Assembly (NCBI GenBank): GCA_949130495.1
Contig: OX422213.1
Span: 534,124,467 to 534,188,466 of the forward strand
Reading direction: 5' to 3'
Source of the DNA: Sambucus nigra
Taxonomy: Eukaryota > Streptophyta > Magnoliopsida > Dipsacales > Adoxaceae
Length of the DNA stretch: 64,000 nucleotides
Numbering within the stretch: position 1 is the first letter of the stretch; the number at the start of each line of letters is the position of its first letter. The notes under the pieces were generated by a model. That model was given only the letters and a program-made list of their open reading frames with translations, did no database searches and was not told the origin of the DNA. Made by a program: the position numbers and the translations under genes. This document shows positions 23,620-34,838 of the stretch, piece by piece.

Positions 23620-25056
23620 TTACTCTTCGTCGATCATCTTTTCTTGCCCTTTTACCAACCTGAGTTGGTCTGAGCTCGAATTTGATGATCCTATAACATA
23701 CACATGTTGATCAGCGAGCAACTTTTGCTCCTCGGGGGTATCAGGATAGGTGAACTCTGCTATAAAATCTGCTACAGCCTGCCCTTTTAGCGATGATCTG
23801 GGTTCATAAACTATATCATATTCACCGAGCTCTATTGCCCAGTACATCAATCTCCCTAATTTTTCTAGTTTATGAAGGGCTTGCCTCAATGGCATATCAG
23901 TATATACTACTATGGTATGTGGCTGGAAGTATGGCCTCTCTCTCCTACTCGCCTCAATCAGCGCCAGTGCCAATTTTTCCAGCCTTGGATATCTGATTTC
24001 TTCTCCTCGAAAGGCCTTACTTGTGTAGTAGATTGGTTTTTGTACTCCATTCTCCAATCTGATCAACGCCGAGCTAGTCGCATTCTCAGACACTGCAAGA
24101 TATAAGTATAATTTTTCTCCCATCACTGGCCTGGACAACAGTGGAGGTGCTCCCAAGTATATATTCAAGTCTTGAAAATCCTTCTCACATTCATCATTCC
24201 ACTCAAAAGTCTTTCTGAGTGTCTTGAAGAATGGGAGACATCTATCAGTTGCTCGTGATACAAATCTGGTGAGTGCTGCTACTCGTCCTGTAAGACTTTA
24301 CACCTCTTTCTTCGTCACTGGAGATCGCAGCCCTAGTAGAGCTTTGATCTTTTCAGGATTCGCCTCAATGCCTCGTTGGTGGACAATGTACCCTAGGAAC
24401 ATGCCTTCTCGTACTCCAAATGTGCACTTCGTCGGGTTCAGCTTCATTTGATATTTATCCAGTTGATCAAAAGTCTGACTTAAGTCAACTAAATAATCGA
24501 CATTTTTCTTGCTCTTTGTCAGCATATCGTCAACATAGACTTCCATATTATAACTGATTTGTTCAGCAAAGACCTTGTTCATCAGCCGCTGATATGTCGC
24601 ACCTGCATTTTTCAAACCAAAAGGCATAACATTATAACAATAAGTTCCCCTAGGGGTAATGAAAGAAGTACTTTCCATGTCTTCATGTTTCATTTTAATC
24701 TGATTGTAGCCGGAATAAGCATCCATGAAGCTCAGCAACTCGTGTCCTGGGGTAGCATCGACCAGTTGATCAATTCGGGGCAATGGAAAGTGATCCTTTG
24801 GGCATGCTTTGTTGAGGTCGGTAAAGTCTACACACATCCTCCATTTGTTGTTCTTCTTTTTTACCATCACCACATTGGCTAACCAATCTGGATATTTAAC
24901 ATCTTCAATGAAACAATCTTTCTGGAGTTTCTCGACTTCCTCCTGTATGGCTTGATTCTTTTTGGGACTGAATACTCTTCTTCTCTGCTTCACATGCTTG
25001 ATCTCCTTATTCACATTGAGTTCGTGACATAAGAAATTTGGGTCTATCCTAGGCAT
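23620..25056 (-). pseudogene. Reverse transcriptase and RNase H of the inner Tat element
   Basis: 25056-24298 holds RT palm and fingers: KKKNNKWRMCVDFTDLNKACPKD, SFMDAYSGYNQI, FGLKNAGATYQRLMN and the catalytic YVDDM. 24168-23620 holds the connection and the Ty3-type RNase H: YLAVSENATSSALIR, KPIYYTSKAF, VYTDMPLRQ. A TAA separates the two at about 24296. RT copies the element RNA into cDNA; RNase H removes the RNA. The catalytic residues are intact but the frame is not. Confidence 0.88.
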
Positions 25057-25092
25057 ATCTTCATGACTCCATGCAAAATTTTGTTTTCTGCT

Positions 25093-26055
25093 TCAAAGGA
25101 AAGTTATCAATTCCTGTTTTAGTGAGGCTTCCAACGGCGAAGCTACTTGAGTAGTACGTTCAGGGTGCTCGTCGTCCAGAATGACGTTTTCAGTATCTTC
25201 CACCACTTGACCCATCACGAGTTGCGACTCATCTCTAGGATCCAATGTTTCAATTTCTACACCTTCATCCACTTGATAGGTAGTAGTCTTTCTCCTTGAT
25301 TCTTCCAGTTCCTCTTGCTCGGCGGATGAATAATAGCATTCCTGAGCTACATTCTGATCACCTTTCACAACTCCTTCTCCAAAATTTATTGGACATTTTA
25401 GGCATTGATGCACTGTAGATGGTACAACCTCGAACTTCTTCAATCCTACTCTTCCCATGATGATATTGTATGATGATTGGACATTCTTATCCATCACGAA
25501 AAAGCGTATTCTTTCTGTTCGAAAAGCAGGCCATGTACCAATGAATATATCTGACTTGATCGTCCCAAGTGGAAATACTTTCTCTCCAGCAAAACCGATG
25601 AGGGTTCTATGATAAGGCTCCAATTGAGATAGCTTTAGATTTAAACTATCGAAGCACGAGTAAAACATGATGTTTGCCGAGCTACCATTGTCGACCAGTA
25701 CTCTTGAAATCATTACCTCCTTCATTCTCATCTTGATCACCAATGGGTCATCATGAGGATATAGAACACCTGCAAGGTCATTCTTTGAGAAACCAATGAC
25801 CAATCTCTCTTTGTTCACCTTTCTCGGGCGATCCTCCTCAGCTAAATTTATTCGTTGAATGTACGAGCAAGCTTGAGCCTCACAGAGGTAAGCTTTTCTC
25901 TCTGCAATAAGGTCTCCTCCTCCTGCATCTCCACCTGTTATAACATTACAGTCAAATGACCCAAAGCGTATTAAAAATACCTCTCGTTCTGGCTGCCTTG
26001 GTCTCTTGGGAAGATTGGGGTCGTCTTCTGGATTAACTTCATGGTTTCTTTTTTT
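25093..26055 (-). pseudogene. Aspartic protease of the inner Tat element
   Basis: ORF 25818-25093 carries VLVDNGSSANIMFYSCF (active-site D-N-G-S) and later IMGRVGLKKF in the position of the second ILGR-type motif. The upstream part (26055-25819) encodes the Pro/Arg-rich and SIRFGSFD-like linker seen in the outer copy but holds a stop. Protease processes Gag-Pol. Confidence 0.8.
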
Positions 26056-26058
26056 GTT

Positions 26059-27684
26059 CTACTCTGCTCGACGAGGAGATCTATACCTCTCTCTTGTTCG
26101 GTCGTTGTTCCTTATTTCTCTTCCGTGATCAACATACTTTGCCAGTTTTCCTCGTGTGATGAGTGTTTCAATCTCATTTTGAAGAGCTATGCAATTTTTG
26201 GTCATATGGCCATGATCTTTATGAAACTCGCAATACTTCGCCTTATTCCTCTTGTCAGGGTCTGTCTTCATTTTCTCTGGCCAGTTTAGTTCCCCGTTGT
26301 TCTTGATTTCTTCTAGAACATGGTTGATATCCTTCTTCAAAGGAGTATAATTATCATATTTCTTCATTACGTCCCATACCGACCTAGTTTTTGAATGTTT
26401 GTCATTACCATTATTCTTATGCTCTTTCTTCTTAGCTTTATCACCTTCCACCTTGGTTTTTTTGGCATCCATATTCTTCTTCGCATCCATAGCCTCCTCC
26501 GCATTCATAATCTTGGACGCTTTTCCCATCAGACCTGACATGGTTCTAGGTGGATCTTTGGCTAAAGTTTAGTACAACTTGTTGGGCAGTAATCCACTCA
26601 TCAAAGCAGTAATCGCTGTCTTCTCTTCATAATTAATGACTTCAAGTTTCTCGTTATTAAAACGAGTTATATAATCACTGGTGCTCTCACCAGCTTTTTG
26701 TCTAACACTTAACAAATGTGCTACTCGTTTAACTGGCTTTGCCATAAAATAGAAATTCCCAATGAATAACTCGGCCAGTTGAAGAAAAGTTGCGATCATA
26801 CCCCGAGGAAGATTATTATACCATATTTGAGCAGATCCGGTAAGAGTTCCCGAGAATGCTCTGCATCTCATCTCATCTGGTACAGCATAGATGTCGGCTG
26901 CAGCTTGGTATTGTTCTATATGAAGGACAGGGCCAGTCTTTCCATCATATTTGGGGGTCACAACAGGTGCTTTGAACTTTGATGGTGTTGGAAAATCTAC
27001 AATAACCTGGACAAAAGGTGTTCCTCGAACAAAGGTTCGTTGTAGAGGGTTCTTGTCTTTAGCTATTTCCCCTAATCTATCCTCCAGCCTCTGAATAGAG
27101 CCTTTCCATGCATCATTCCCTTCCTCGGGCCTGTTGGTTCGAGCAACTGATCGCATTGAGGTGGCTTCTTGGGATCTCTCTTGACGAGCAGCTGGTCGCG
27201 ACTGGACAGTTCCTTCCCTTAAATATGGTGGTCGTCGAAAACTCCTCGATGGGGCCCTAGGAGGACTTTTACTCCTTCTAGGTCCTAATCGATTAAAAGG
27301 TGATACCCTGCTTAACCTCTCTAGCGCACTAGTACTTTCTGGAGAGAGAGAGAGAGTGATACGTTGTTCAGTATTCGTGGCTTGCACTGACGAAGTTCGT
27401 CCAGGTTGATAAGAAAAATCTTCAGATTCCTCATTGCGATATGAATTAGTACGCCTAGTACGTGAAGAAGGCGCACAGGTATTTCTTTAAATACTTCGTG
27501 GTCCTGAATGGGTTGGTGCACTGCCATGGAGGGTTTGTATGAGTTGTCGCATAGTTTCTTACATGACGATCTGGCCCTGAGCCAGATTTGTCATTATTCC
27601 AGCCAGATCTGGAATGTTTGGCGGAGCAGATGGATTTGGAGGGCTTCCAGCATTTTGATTGCTGGATTCTGGAATATCATCCAT
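26059..27684 (-). pseudogene. gag: gag of the inner Tat element
   Basis: The start corresponds to ATG at about 27684 (MDDIPESSNQN). Stops at about 27560 and 27487 break the N-terminus. 27387-26569 encodes the capsid-like region (AFSGTLTGSAQIWYNNLPRG, LLSVRQKAGESTSDYITRF). 26541-26059 encodes the basic linker and a zinc-knuckle-like CEFHKDHGHMTKNC. Structural protein of the virus-like particle. Confidence 0.82.
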
Positions 27685-27727
27685 TTGTGATGAATTATTT
27701 TTGATGAAAAACGATATTACCAGTCGT

Positions 27728-27745
27728 TTTCCACAGACAGTGCCA
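27728..27745 (-). other. Primer-binding site of the inner Tat element
   Basis: On the minus strand TGGCACTGTCTGTGGAAA lies 3 nt after the 5' LTR. It is a two- to three-base variant of the outer site at 37157-37174. Confidence 0.7.
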
Positions 27746-27748
27746 ATC

Positions 27749-28413
27749 TGTTGATGTAAAAAATTAGATCATATCTAATTATTCAATCACAGATAAATAA
27801 ATGAGACAAAGAATTTTTAAAGTGGTTCAGCCTTATAAGAATGGCCTACGTCCACTGTTATGTTATTGCTGAGTGTTTGGGAATTCTCGATTACAACTTC
27901 TATCAAGAAATTCTGGTCCCTTTACAATGAGGATTGTACAATGTATTTATAGCCTTGAGGCTGTAATGTGAAAGGGTAATACATTAAATGATGTACATAT
28001 GAAAGGGTAATACATTCAATGCCCCTTAAGCATGTGCGTCTGAATGATAAGCATTTAATGAACAGTCAAACTGTTGGTTATCCTGCTATTAATGCTTTGT
28101 TCGAGGTGCAGCTCGGACCGCCTGAGTTACTCAGACCGCCTAAGCTTCTCGGTGCTCAAGAGTTCCTCGGACAGTTCTTGTTCCTCGAAGCGTATGAGTT
28201 CCTCGGGGAATATGACTTCCTCAGGGAAGCAGTGTTCCTCGTTGTAGTATGGTTCCTCGGAGCGTATGAACTCCTCGGGGAAGCAGTGTTCCTCGTTGTA
28301 GTATGGTTCCTCGGAGCGTGTGAGTTCCTCGAAACTTTTTGCTGTTGCCACGTAGATTGCCACGTGTCTTCATTTAATTGGTCCATGTAGGCAGACTAAA
28401 TTTGGTATCAATA
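27749..28413 (-). repeat. 5' LTR of the inner Tat element
   Basis: 665 bp. Its outer end has mutated: plus-strand TATCAATA instead of TATCAACA, so the minus-strand start is TA rather than TG. It contains two complete copies of the GTTCCTCGG-rich 50-bp unit. Confidence 0.92.
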
Positions 28414-28774
28414 ATGGTGATGGGAGATCATCCCCCAGCCATCCAGCCTGCTACCGAGGAACTTTAGTAGCTCGCTACTTCCTCCGAGCAACCTCCAGTA
28501 CTTCCCTAGCTACTATCTGCTCCATCCGAGCAATCTACCTCCTCATCCCAGCCTCCCGAGAAAGTTTTGGGAGATAAGGAAAAGGTGTAGAGTTGTTCGG
28601 ACTTTTATCTATTTTATTTTTCTTTGATAAAAATGTAATCCTGAACCATGTAACTTTGAACCTTGTGATATAATAAAACTTGAACTTTTGTTTTTGCATA
28701 ATGTTGTCTATTCTTCATGCTCTGTTTTGATTATTGATTACTTCTTTTTCTTCCTCTACTAGTTTCTGACCAGG

Positions 28775-30045
28775 ATGAAACTATTATCTACTCACGATAA
28801 AAAGCTGTTGAGGCAGTGCAATGATTATTTTAAGGCTGGTCACACAGATCTGAGTACAGCACAAATCGTTGACATCCTCGGCCAAGATGCTTCGGAACAG
28901 GCAGTTGAAGCTTACCAATATTTGAAGTGTCTGCTTGATCGTGCAGTGGCCAATAATGTGGCTTATTATGATATGATCGAGGATCTTCAAGGCACTCTTG
29001 AAGACCTTCAGCAACAATACAAAGAATCCACTGCCTTTTGCACGAGGGGTACGAGAAGAAGTACCAGCAGATCATTGCCGACAAGGGATACGACAAACTT
29101 TTTGTTGGCTACGATGTGAGGGAGAGAACTCTGAGGGGTGAGGTCGAGGAGTGCAGACAAATAGCTGAATTATTAGAGCAAGAGAATAACAACCTGCAAA
29201 GAGAGTTGTCACAGTTGAAGTCTGCAGCTTCCACTTCAAAAGCTTTGATCCCAGTGACTAATGAGGGATTCTCGTTCTTGGAGGTCGAGAATGCCAACTT
29301 GAGGGATGAGTTGGAAACCTTGAAAAGATCTGGCCCTTCTACATCTTCTCGTGGACGAGCAAGAGCTCCTCGGGAACGAGCAAGAGCTGCTCGGATTCCT
29401 GTCGAGGAATAAAGGACTCAATCTGCCTTAGAGAACTAGGCCTTCCAATTAATGGCGAAGAATCAGGCGTTGGCTGAAATGTCAAAGAAGATCAGGGACC
29501 TGGAAGAGCAGCATTCTACGCAGAAGTCTGTATTGGAGAATAAAGAACTCTTCATCAAAAATCTCCACAAGCAGCTGGAAAGATTGACCTATCAATTCAA
29601 CAAACATCCCAGGGAGTTCTGGATGGCTGGGTACAATGAGGCTCTCTACCACTTGGACAATCGTATCCAGAATGCCAATAATGAGGGCTACAAACAAGGC
29701 TGGTTGAATGCCTTAGGTATGCTGCAACTCGAACAGGTTCATTACCTGTGGGACTACCACGATCCTGGGCTGCTCGACCTACCTGTGCCACCATTCAAAC
29801 TGGATATGAGTTGGATCCCTGCTCGGGCCATTCCTCTATGCTTGATTTCCAAATATCTCGGCGACTACAATCTCCATTCGAATGTCAAGATATCTCGTCC
29901 CGAGCACCTCCTAGATCGACCATCCATGATGAATATCAGGATGTTAAAAGATTTAAACTTTATAAATTCTCCTCTTACTTTAAATGATCCGCCTGCTGGC
30001 GAGGAACCTGCTACAAAAGCAGAGGGGAAGAAACTAATAGAGTAG
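28775..30045 (+). pseudogene. Antisense accessory gene 2 of the outer Tat element, coiled-coil protein
   Basis: The better-preserved copy. 28775-29037 encodes LLRQCNDYFKAGHTDLS...YDMIEDLQGTLEDLQQQYKE. A single base missing near 29032 (compare the inner copy) moves the frame to 29038-29412 (coiled coil VEECRQIAELLEQENNNL, then Arg/Ala/Ser-rich SSRGRARAPRER). TAA 29410-29412 and a TAG follow. 29452-30045 is open for 197 codons and holds the conserved C-terminal domain (FWMAGYNEALYHL, GYKQGWLNALGMLQLEQ, LDLPVPPF, RPEHLLDRPS). It ends TAG, followed by an AT-rich 3' UTR-like stretch. The conservation of this domain in two copies argues it was once a functional protein; role unknown. Confidence 0.7.
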
Positions 30046-30566
30046 GAATTTTGATGTAATAGTTAGTATACATTTCATTATCAATGTAATTTATTTTTGG
30101 ATTTAATGAAAGACTTTCATTTTTGTTCGCAATCTTAATTGCTATTGTCTTGTAACACTTTACATCTGTGCATGTATATCTGTTAAAAAGATAACAATAT
30201 TGTATTATTTGTCGATCAATTTATTGTCGATTAGTTTGAATTTGTGGTAGTCATTTGGCCAAAATGAAGTTTTGTTTCTCGACCAACTTAATAATAATTA
30301 AAAAGTTACGAGTATAAAAAATGTTGCTCGATAACTTTCTCATTTTCATAAAATGTTTCCGACCAACCAAGGTCGGTAAATTTTCCTTTTCGACCAATTA
30401 CAGTTAGTGGGTTTTTATCCTCGACCAGCGGATTTTTATCCCCGACCAGCCATAGTTAGTGGATTTTTTCTCTACGAGCAACTTTGGCACTTTTTGAAAT
30501 AATTTTACCTCCCGACCAACTCAAGTTGGCATTTTCGAGAATATATTTACTTCCTAACCGACATAA
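30046..30566. repeat. Non-coding spacer with GACCAACC-type repeats (outer copy)
   Basis: Counterpart of 20764-21364. Contains the CCGACCAACCAAGGTCGGTAA motif near 30360 and shorter GACCAGC fragments. Nothing coding is seen. Confidence 0.6.
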
Positions 30567-31121
30567 GTTGGCATTTTTAGGAATACTTTTACTTCCCGAG
30601 GAACCTATAGTTTTACTTCCCGTAGGAATACAAGTTTTACTTCCCGGAGGAATATAGGTAGCTTTAGTTCCCGGAGGAATACAAGTTTTACTTCCCGGAA
30701 GAATACAAATTTTACTTCCCGGAGGAATATAAGTAGCTTTACTTCCCGGAGGAATACAAGTTTTACTTCCCGGAGGAATATAAGTTTTACTTCCCGGAAG
30801 AATACAAGTTTTACTTCCCGGAGGAATACGAGTTTTACTTCCCGGAGGAATACAGGCTTTACTTCCCGGAGGAATACAAGTTTTACTTCCTGGAGGATTA
30901 CAGGCTTTACTTCCTGGAGGAATACATGTTTTACTTCCCGGAGGAATACAAGCTTTACTTCCCGGAGGAGTACAAGTTTTACTTCCCGGAGGAATACATG
31001 CTTTACTTCCCGGAGGAATACAAGTTTTACTTCCCGGAGGAATACAAGTTTTACTTCTCGGAGGAATACATGCTTTACTTTCCGGAGGAATACAAGTTTT
31101 ACTTCCCGGAGGAATACATTT
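30567..31121. repeat. 24-bp minisatellite array of the outer Tat element
   Basis: About 23 units, mostly 24 bp (core TTTACTTCCCGGAGGAATAC then AAGT or ATGC), a few 27 bp. It is longer and differently homogenised than the inner array. Frames on both strands are open across it because the unit is a multiple of three (FLREVKxV on minus, YFPEEYKF on plus). Confidence 0.87.
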
Positions 31122-31262
31122 GTTTCTCGACCAACCTTAGTTGGCGTTTTCGAGAAAAATTTGAGTAGTCCGAGTAGTCCGAGTTTTTCCGAGTTTGGCC
31201 GAGTAGAGTGTGTAGCACTAGTATTCCCTGAAAAAACTTTCAATAAAAGGAGAGAATATCCA

Positions 31263-32678
31263 TTACTGATAATACTTGCGCAGGTGCTCTGCGTTCCATG
31301 CATTTTTAAACTCCTCCCCTTCTAAAGTTGCTATTCGGTAAGTTCCTGGTCGAACAACTTCTGTAACTCGGTATGGTCCATGCCAGTTTGCTTCCAGTTT
31401 GTTGTGCTTTTGAATCACCTTCTTTAGCACATAATCTCCTTCTTTCAGGTCGCACTTCTTCACCCTCTTATTGTAGAACAAAGCTGTTCGTTGTTGGTAT
31501 ACAACATTCCCGATGGCTCCTTCTTCTCTAACTTCCTCGAGCATGTCTAAATCCAATCTTCTCATTATGTCGCTGACAGGGGAATTGAAATTTAGTACCC
31601 TGTGTGTTGGGAGGCTCAACTCGGCAGGTATAACAGCTTCACTTCCAAACGCCAGCATATATGGTGATTCTCCAGTTGCTACTCGGGGAGTAGTTCGGTA
31701 AGCCCAGAGTACTGATTATAGCTCGTTGATTCAATTCGCTTTTGCATCATCCAGTGTTTTCTTCAATCCATTTAGCAGCGTTCTGTTTGTCACTTCAGTT
31801 TGTCCATTTCTTTGAGGATGGCCTGGTGCTGAGTGGATCTTCAAAATATTTGACTGATGACAATAGGCAGCGAACTCCTCGTTGTCAAATTATGTTCCAT
31901 GGTCTGTGATGAAGGCATAAGGAAGACCATATCGACAAATGATGTTCTTCCAAACAAATTGGTACACCTTGTCGTACGTTATATCAATGGGAGGCTCATC
32001 TTCTACCCACTTAGTAATATAATCCACTGCGACGACGAGGTATTTGAACCTTCCTCTGGTCATTGGCAGTGGCCCAACCGAATCTATCCCCCATATGGCA
32101 AATGGCCAAGGGTAAGTGATGGGTGTCAACAATGCTTGTGGAGTTCTTCGTATGGAGGAAAAGCGTTGGCATTTATCACATTTCTTGGCATAGGCTATAC
32201 AATTAGCCCTCATCATTGGCCAATAGTATCCCTGCATCATCACCCCTTGCAAAACAGTCCGACCTGCTACATGGGCTCCACAGGATCCTTCATGGACTTC
32301 TTCAATTAAATCTTTCACCTCGGTGGGATGCACACATCTCTGAAAACCTACTATAACTCCTCGTCTGTATAGAATACCATTGGCCAGTACATAACGAGTA
32401 GCTTTAAACTTTAATTTCTTAGCTGCGAGTTTGTCAATTGGTAATTCTCCCTCCACAATATATGCCCTGATGGAATCCATCCAAGATGGTCCTAAATCAA
32501 GGGTGATAAAGTTTGTTGTCAGATCTTCATCTATACTCCGACCAGCTAAAACTTCAATTGGGATTGTTCGTCGTAGCTCGGTACGAGTAGCTGATGCTAA
32601 TCGGGCTAGGGCGTCTGCTCTCGCATTCTCCATTCTTGGTATTCTGACTAGCTGAATAGCGAAAAATTCTGACACCAT
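31263..32678 (-). pseudogene. Integrase of the outer Tat element
   Basis: One open stretch from 32678 to 31890 covers the tail of the second RNase H (MENARADALARLAS), the HHCC zinc domain (HEGSCGAHVAGR, CIAYAKKCDKCQRF) and the first two catalytic Asp of the core (WGIDSVGPL, FITDHGT). TAA at about 31887 replaces CAA of the inner copy directly after DHGT. The Glu motif (NGQTEVTNR) follows in 31886-31659. 31658-31263 is the C-terminal domain ending HLRKYYQ. Chain cleavage and joining residues are all present, but not in one frame. Confidence 0.87.
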
Positions 32679-33002
32679 CTACTTTGCCTTTGCATGATAC
32701 TTGATCATTAATTCTCCTTTGGCTGCACATATTCCCAACATTTGATTTACGATCAATTGAGAATCACTGAAGACAATAACCTGCCGTGCCTCCATAATTT
32801 TTGCCAGATTAAGACCTGCAATCATGGCCTCATACTTAGCCTCATTATTGGAAGCTTTGAATTGGAATCGTAAGGCGTATTCCATGTCGACCTCGTCCGG
32901 AGTGCTCAAAACTATCCCTGCGCCACATCCTGTAGTGCAAGATGAGCCATCTATATATAGCCTCCATATAGGTAACTCGTCTTTAAATTTCTGATCTGTC
33001 AT
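32590..33002 (-). pseudogene. Second (archaeal-type) RNase H of the outer Tat element
   Basis: 33002-32679 is open: WRLYIDGSSCTTGCGAGIVL (first catalytic Asp), YEAMIAGLNLA with the Glu in NNEAKYEA, and VIVFSDSQLIVNQM (Asp). TAG at 32676-32678 precedes the region with the last Asp (NARADALARLAS). A second RNase H of this kind next to the Ty3-type one is established for Tat elements. Confidence 0.8.
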
Positions 33003-33053
33003 AGCTCCTCGGTGGAAAATTTGTTGCTTCCTTTAATCCTCCCCTGATATTTC

Positions 33054-34802
33054 TTACTCTTCATCGATCATCTTTTCTTGCCCTTTTACCATCCTGAGTT
33101 GGTCTAGACTTGTGTTTGATGATCCTGTAACATCCACAGGTTGATCGGCGAGCAATGTTTGCTCCTCGGGGGTATCAGGATAGGTTAACTCTGCTATAAA
33201 ATCTGTTATAGCTTGCCCTTTTAGCGATGATCTGGGTTCATAGACTATATCATATTCACCGAGCTCTATTGCCCAGTACATCAATCTCCCTGATTTTTCT
33301 GGTTTATGAAGGGCTTGCCTCAATGGCATATCAGTATATACTACTATGGTATGAGCCTGGAAGTATGGCCTCATTCTCCTACTCGCCTCAATCAGCGCCA
33401 GTGCCAATTTTTCCAGCCTTAGATATCTGATCTCTGCTCCTCGGAAGGCCTTACTTGTGTAGTAGATTGGTTTTTGTACTCCATTCTCCACTCTAATCAA
33501 CGCCGAGCTAACTGTATTCTCGGACATTGCAAGATATAAGTATAATTTTTCACCTATCACTGGCCTGGACAATAGTGGAGGTGCTCCCAAGTATTTCTTC
33601 AAGTCTTGAAAAGCCTTCTCACATTCATCATTCCACTCAAAAGTCTTTCGGAGTGTCTTGAAGAATGGGAGACATCGATCAGTTACTCGCGATACAAATC
33701 TGTTGAGTGCTGCAACTCGTCTTGTAAGACTCTGTACTTCTTTCTTCGTCGTTGGAGATCGCAGCCCTAATAGAGCTTTGATCTTTTCAGGATTTTCCTC
33801 AATGCCTAGTTGATTGACAATGTACCCGAGAAACATGCCTTCTCGTACTCCAAATATGCACTTCGTCGGGTTCATCTTCATTTGGTATTTATCCAGTTGA
33901 TCAAAAGTCTGACTTAAGTCAACTAGATGCTCGGCAGCTTTCTTGCTCTTTGTTAGCATATCATCAACATAGACTTCCATATTGCAACTGATTTATTCAG
34001 CAAAGACCTTGTTCATCAGCCGCTGATATGTCGCATCTGCATTTTTCAAACCAGAAGGCATAACATTATAACAATAAGTTCCCCTAGGGGTAATGAAAGA
34101 AGTACTTTCCATGTCTTCAGGTTTCATTTTAATCTGATTGTAGCCAGAATAAGCATCCATGAAGCTGAGCAGCTCATGTCCCGAGGTAGCATCGACCAGT
34201 TGATCAATTCGGGGAAATGGAAAGTGATCCTTTGGGCATACTTTGTTGAGGTCGGTGAAGTCTACACACATCCTCCACTTGTTGTTTTTCTTCTTCACCA
34301 TCACCACACTGGCTAACCAATCTGGATATTTAACATCTTCAATGGAGCAAGCTTTCTGGAGCTTCTCGACTTCCTCCTGTATAGCTTGATTCTTCTCGGG
34401 GCTGAACACTCTTCTTCTCTGCTTCACTGGCTTGATCTCCTTATTCACTTTGATCTCATGACATAAGAAATTTGGGTCTATCCCAGGCATATCTTCATGA
34501 CTCCACGCAAAAGTTTGCTTTTTACTTCTAAGGAAAGTTATCAATTCTTGTTTTAGTGAGGTTTCCAACGACGAACCTACTTGAGTAGTTCGCTCAGGGT
34601 GCTCGTCGTCCAGAATGATATTTTCAGTAGCTTCCACCACTTGACCCTTCACGAGTTGATACTCATCTATAGGATCCAATGTTTTAATTTCTGCACCTTC
34701 ATCCACTTGATAGGTAGTGGTCTTTTTCCTTGATTCCTCCAGTTCCTCTTGCTCAGCGGATGAATAATAGCATTCCCGAGCTACTTTCTGATCACCTTTC
34801 AC
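33054..34802 (-). pseudogene. Reverse transcriptase and Ty3-type RNase H of the outer Tat element
   Basis: 34802-33993 encodes the RT fingers and palm (KKKNNKWRMCVDFTDLNKVCPKD, SFMDAYSGYNQI, LMNKVFAE). TAA at 33990-33992 (CAA in the inner copy) separates it from 33980-33054, which starts EVYVDDML with the catalytic Asp pair and continues through thumb, connection (KTFEWNDECEKAFQDLK) and RNase H (LYLAMSENTVSSALIR, VYTDMPLRQALHK, DFIAEL). Apart from that stop the RT is nearly intact. Confidence 0.9.
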
Positions 34803-34838
34803 AACTCCTACTCCAAAATTTGTTGGAAATTTTAGGCA

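Larger units (their letters stand above)
16065..28413 (-). mobile_element. Inner Tat-lineage element, same family, nested in the outer one
   Basis: 5' LTR 27749-28413 and 3' LTR 16065-16729 are both 665 bp, with TSD ATGGT at 16060-16064 and 28414-28418. It is 12.35 kb and in the same orientation as its host. It inserted into exon 3 of the outer antisense gene. The two LTRs differ by about 3% over the first 330 bp by eye, mostly transitions. All pol genes are present as motifs but each is broken. Confidence 0.93.
14043..28590 (+). pseudogene. Antisense accessory gene 1 of the outer Tat element (PF04195-like), interrupted
   Basis: Three exons on the strand opposite to pol: 14043-14547, 14642-15321, and 15400-16064 continuing at 28419-28590 after the inner insertion. 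Intron 1 (14548-14641) and intron 2 (15322-15399) have GT...AG ends and T-rich acceptors. Exon 1 resembles the 'putative gypsy type transposon' domain (PF04195): FPSLFVAECGFSFPPNP, LEFCQYFDVVPARIAPNTWRI. Exon 2 is Ser/Pro/Lys-rich; exon 3 is a long coiled coil rich in Glu and Lys. Stops include TAA 14478, TAG 15166, TAA at about 15296, TAA 15718, TAG at about 15738 and TAG 15985. The inner element entered exon 3, so the gene is dead. Confidence 0.75.

Noticed and set aside
30605..31303. 232-codon minus-strand frame with FLREVK repeats as a structural protein
   Set aside because: Arises from a 24-bp tandem repeat; overlaps integrase in another frame; no start context or family. Kept only as an observation.
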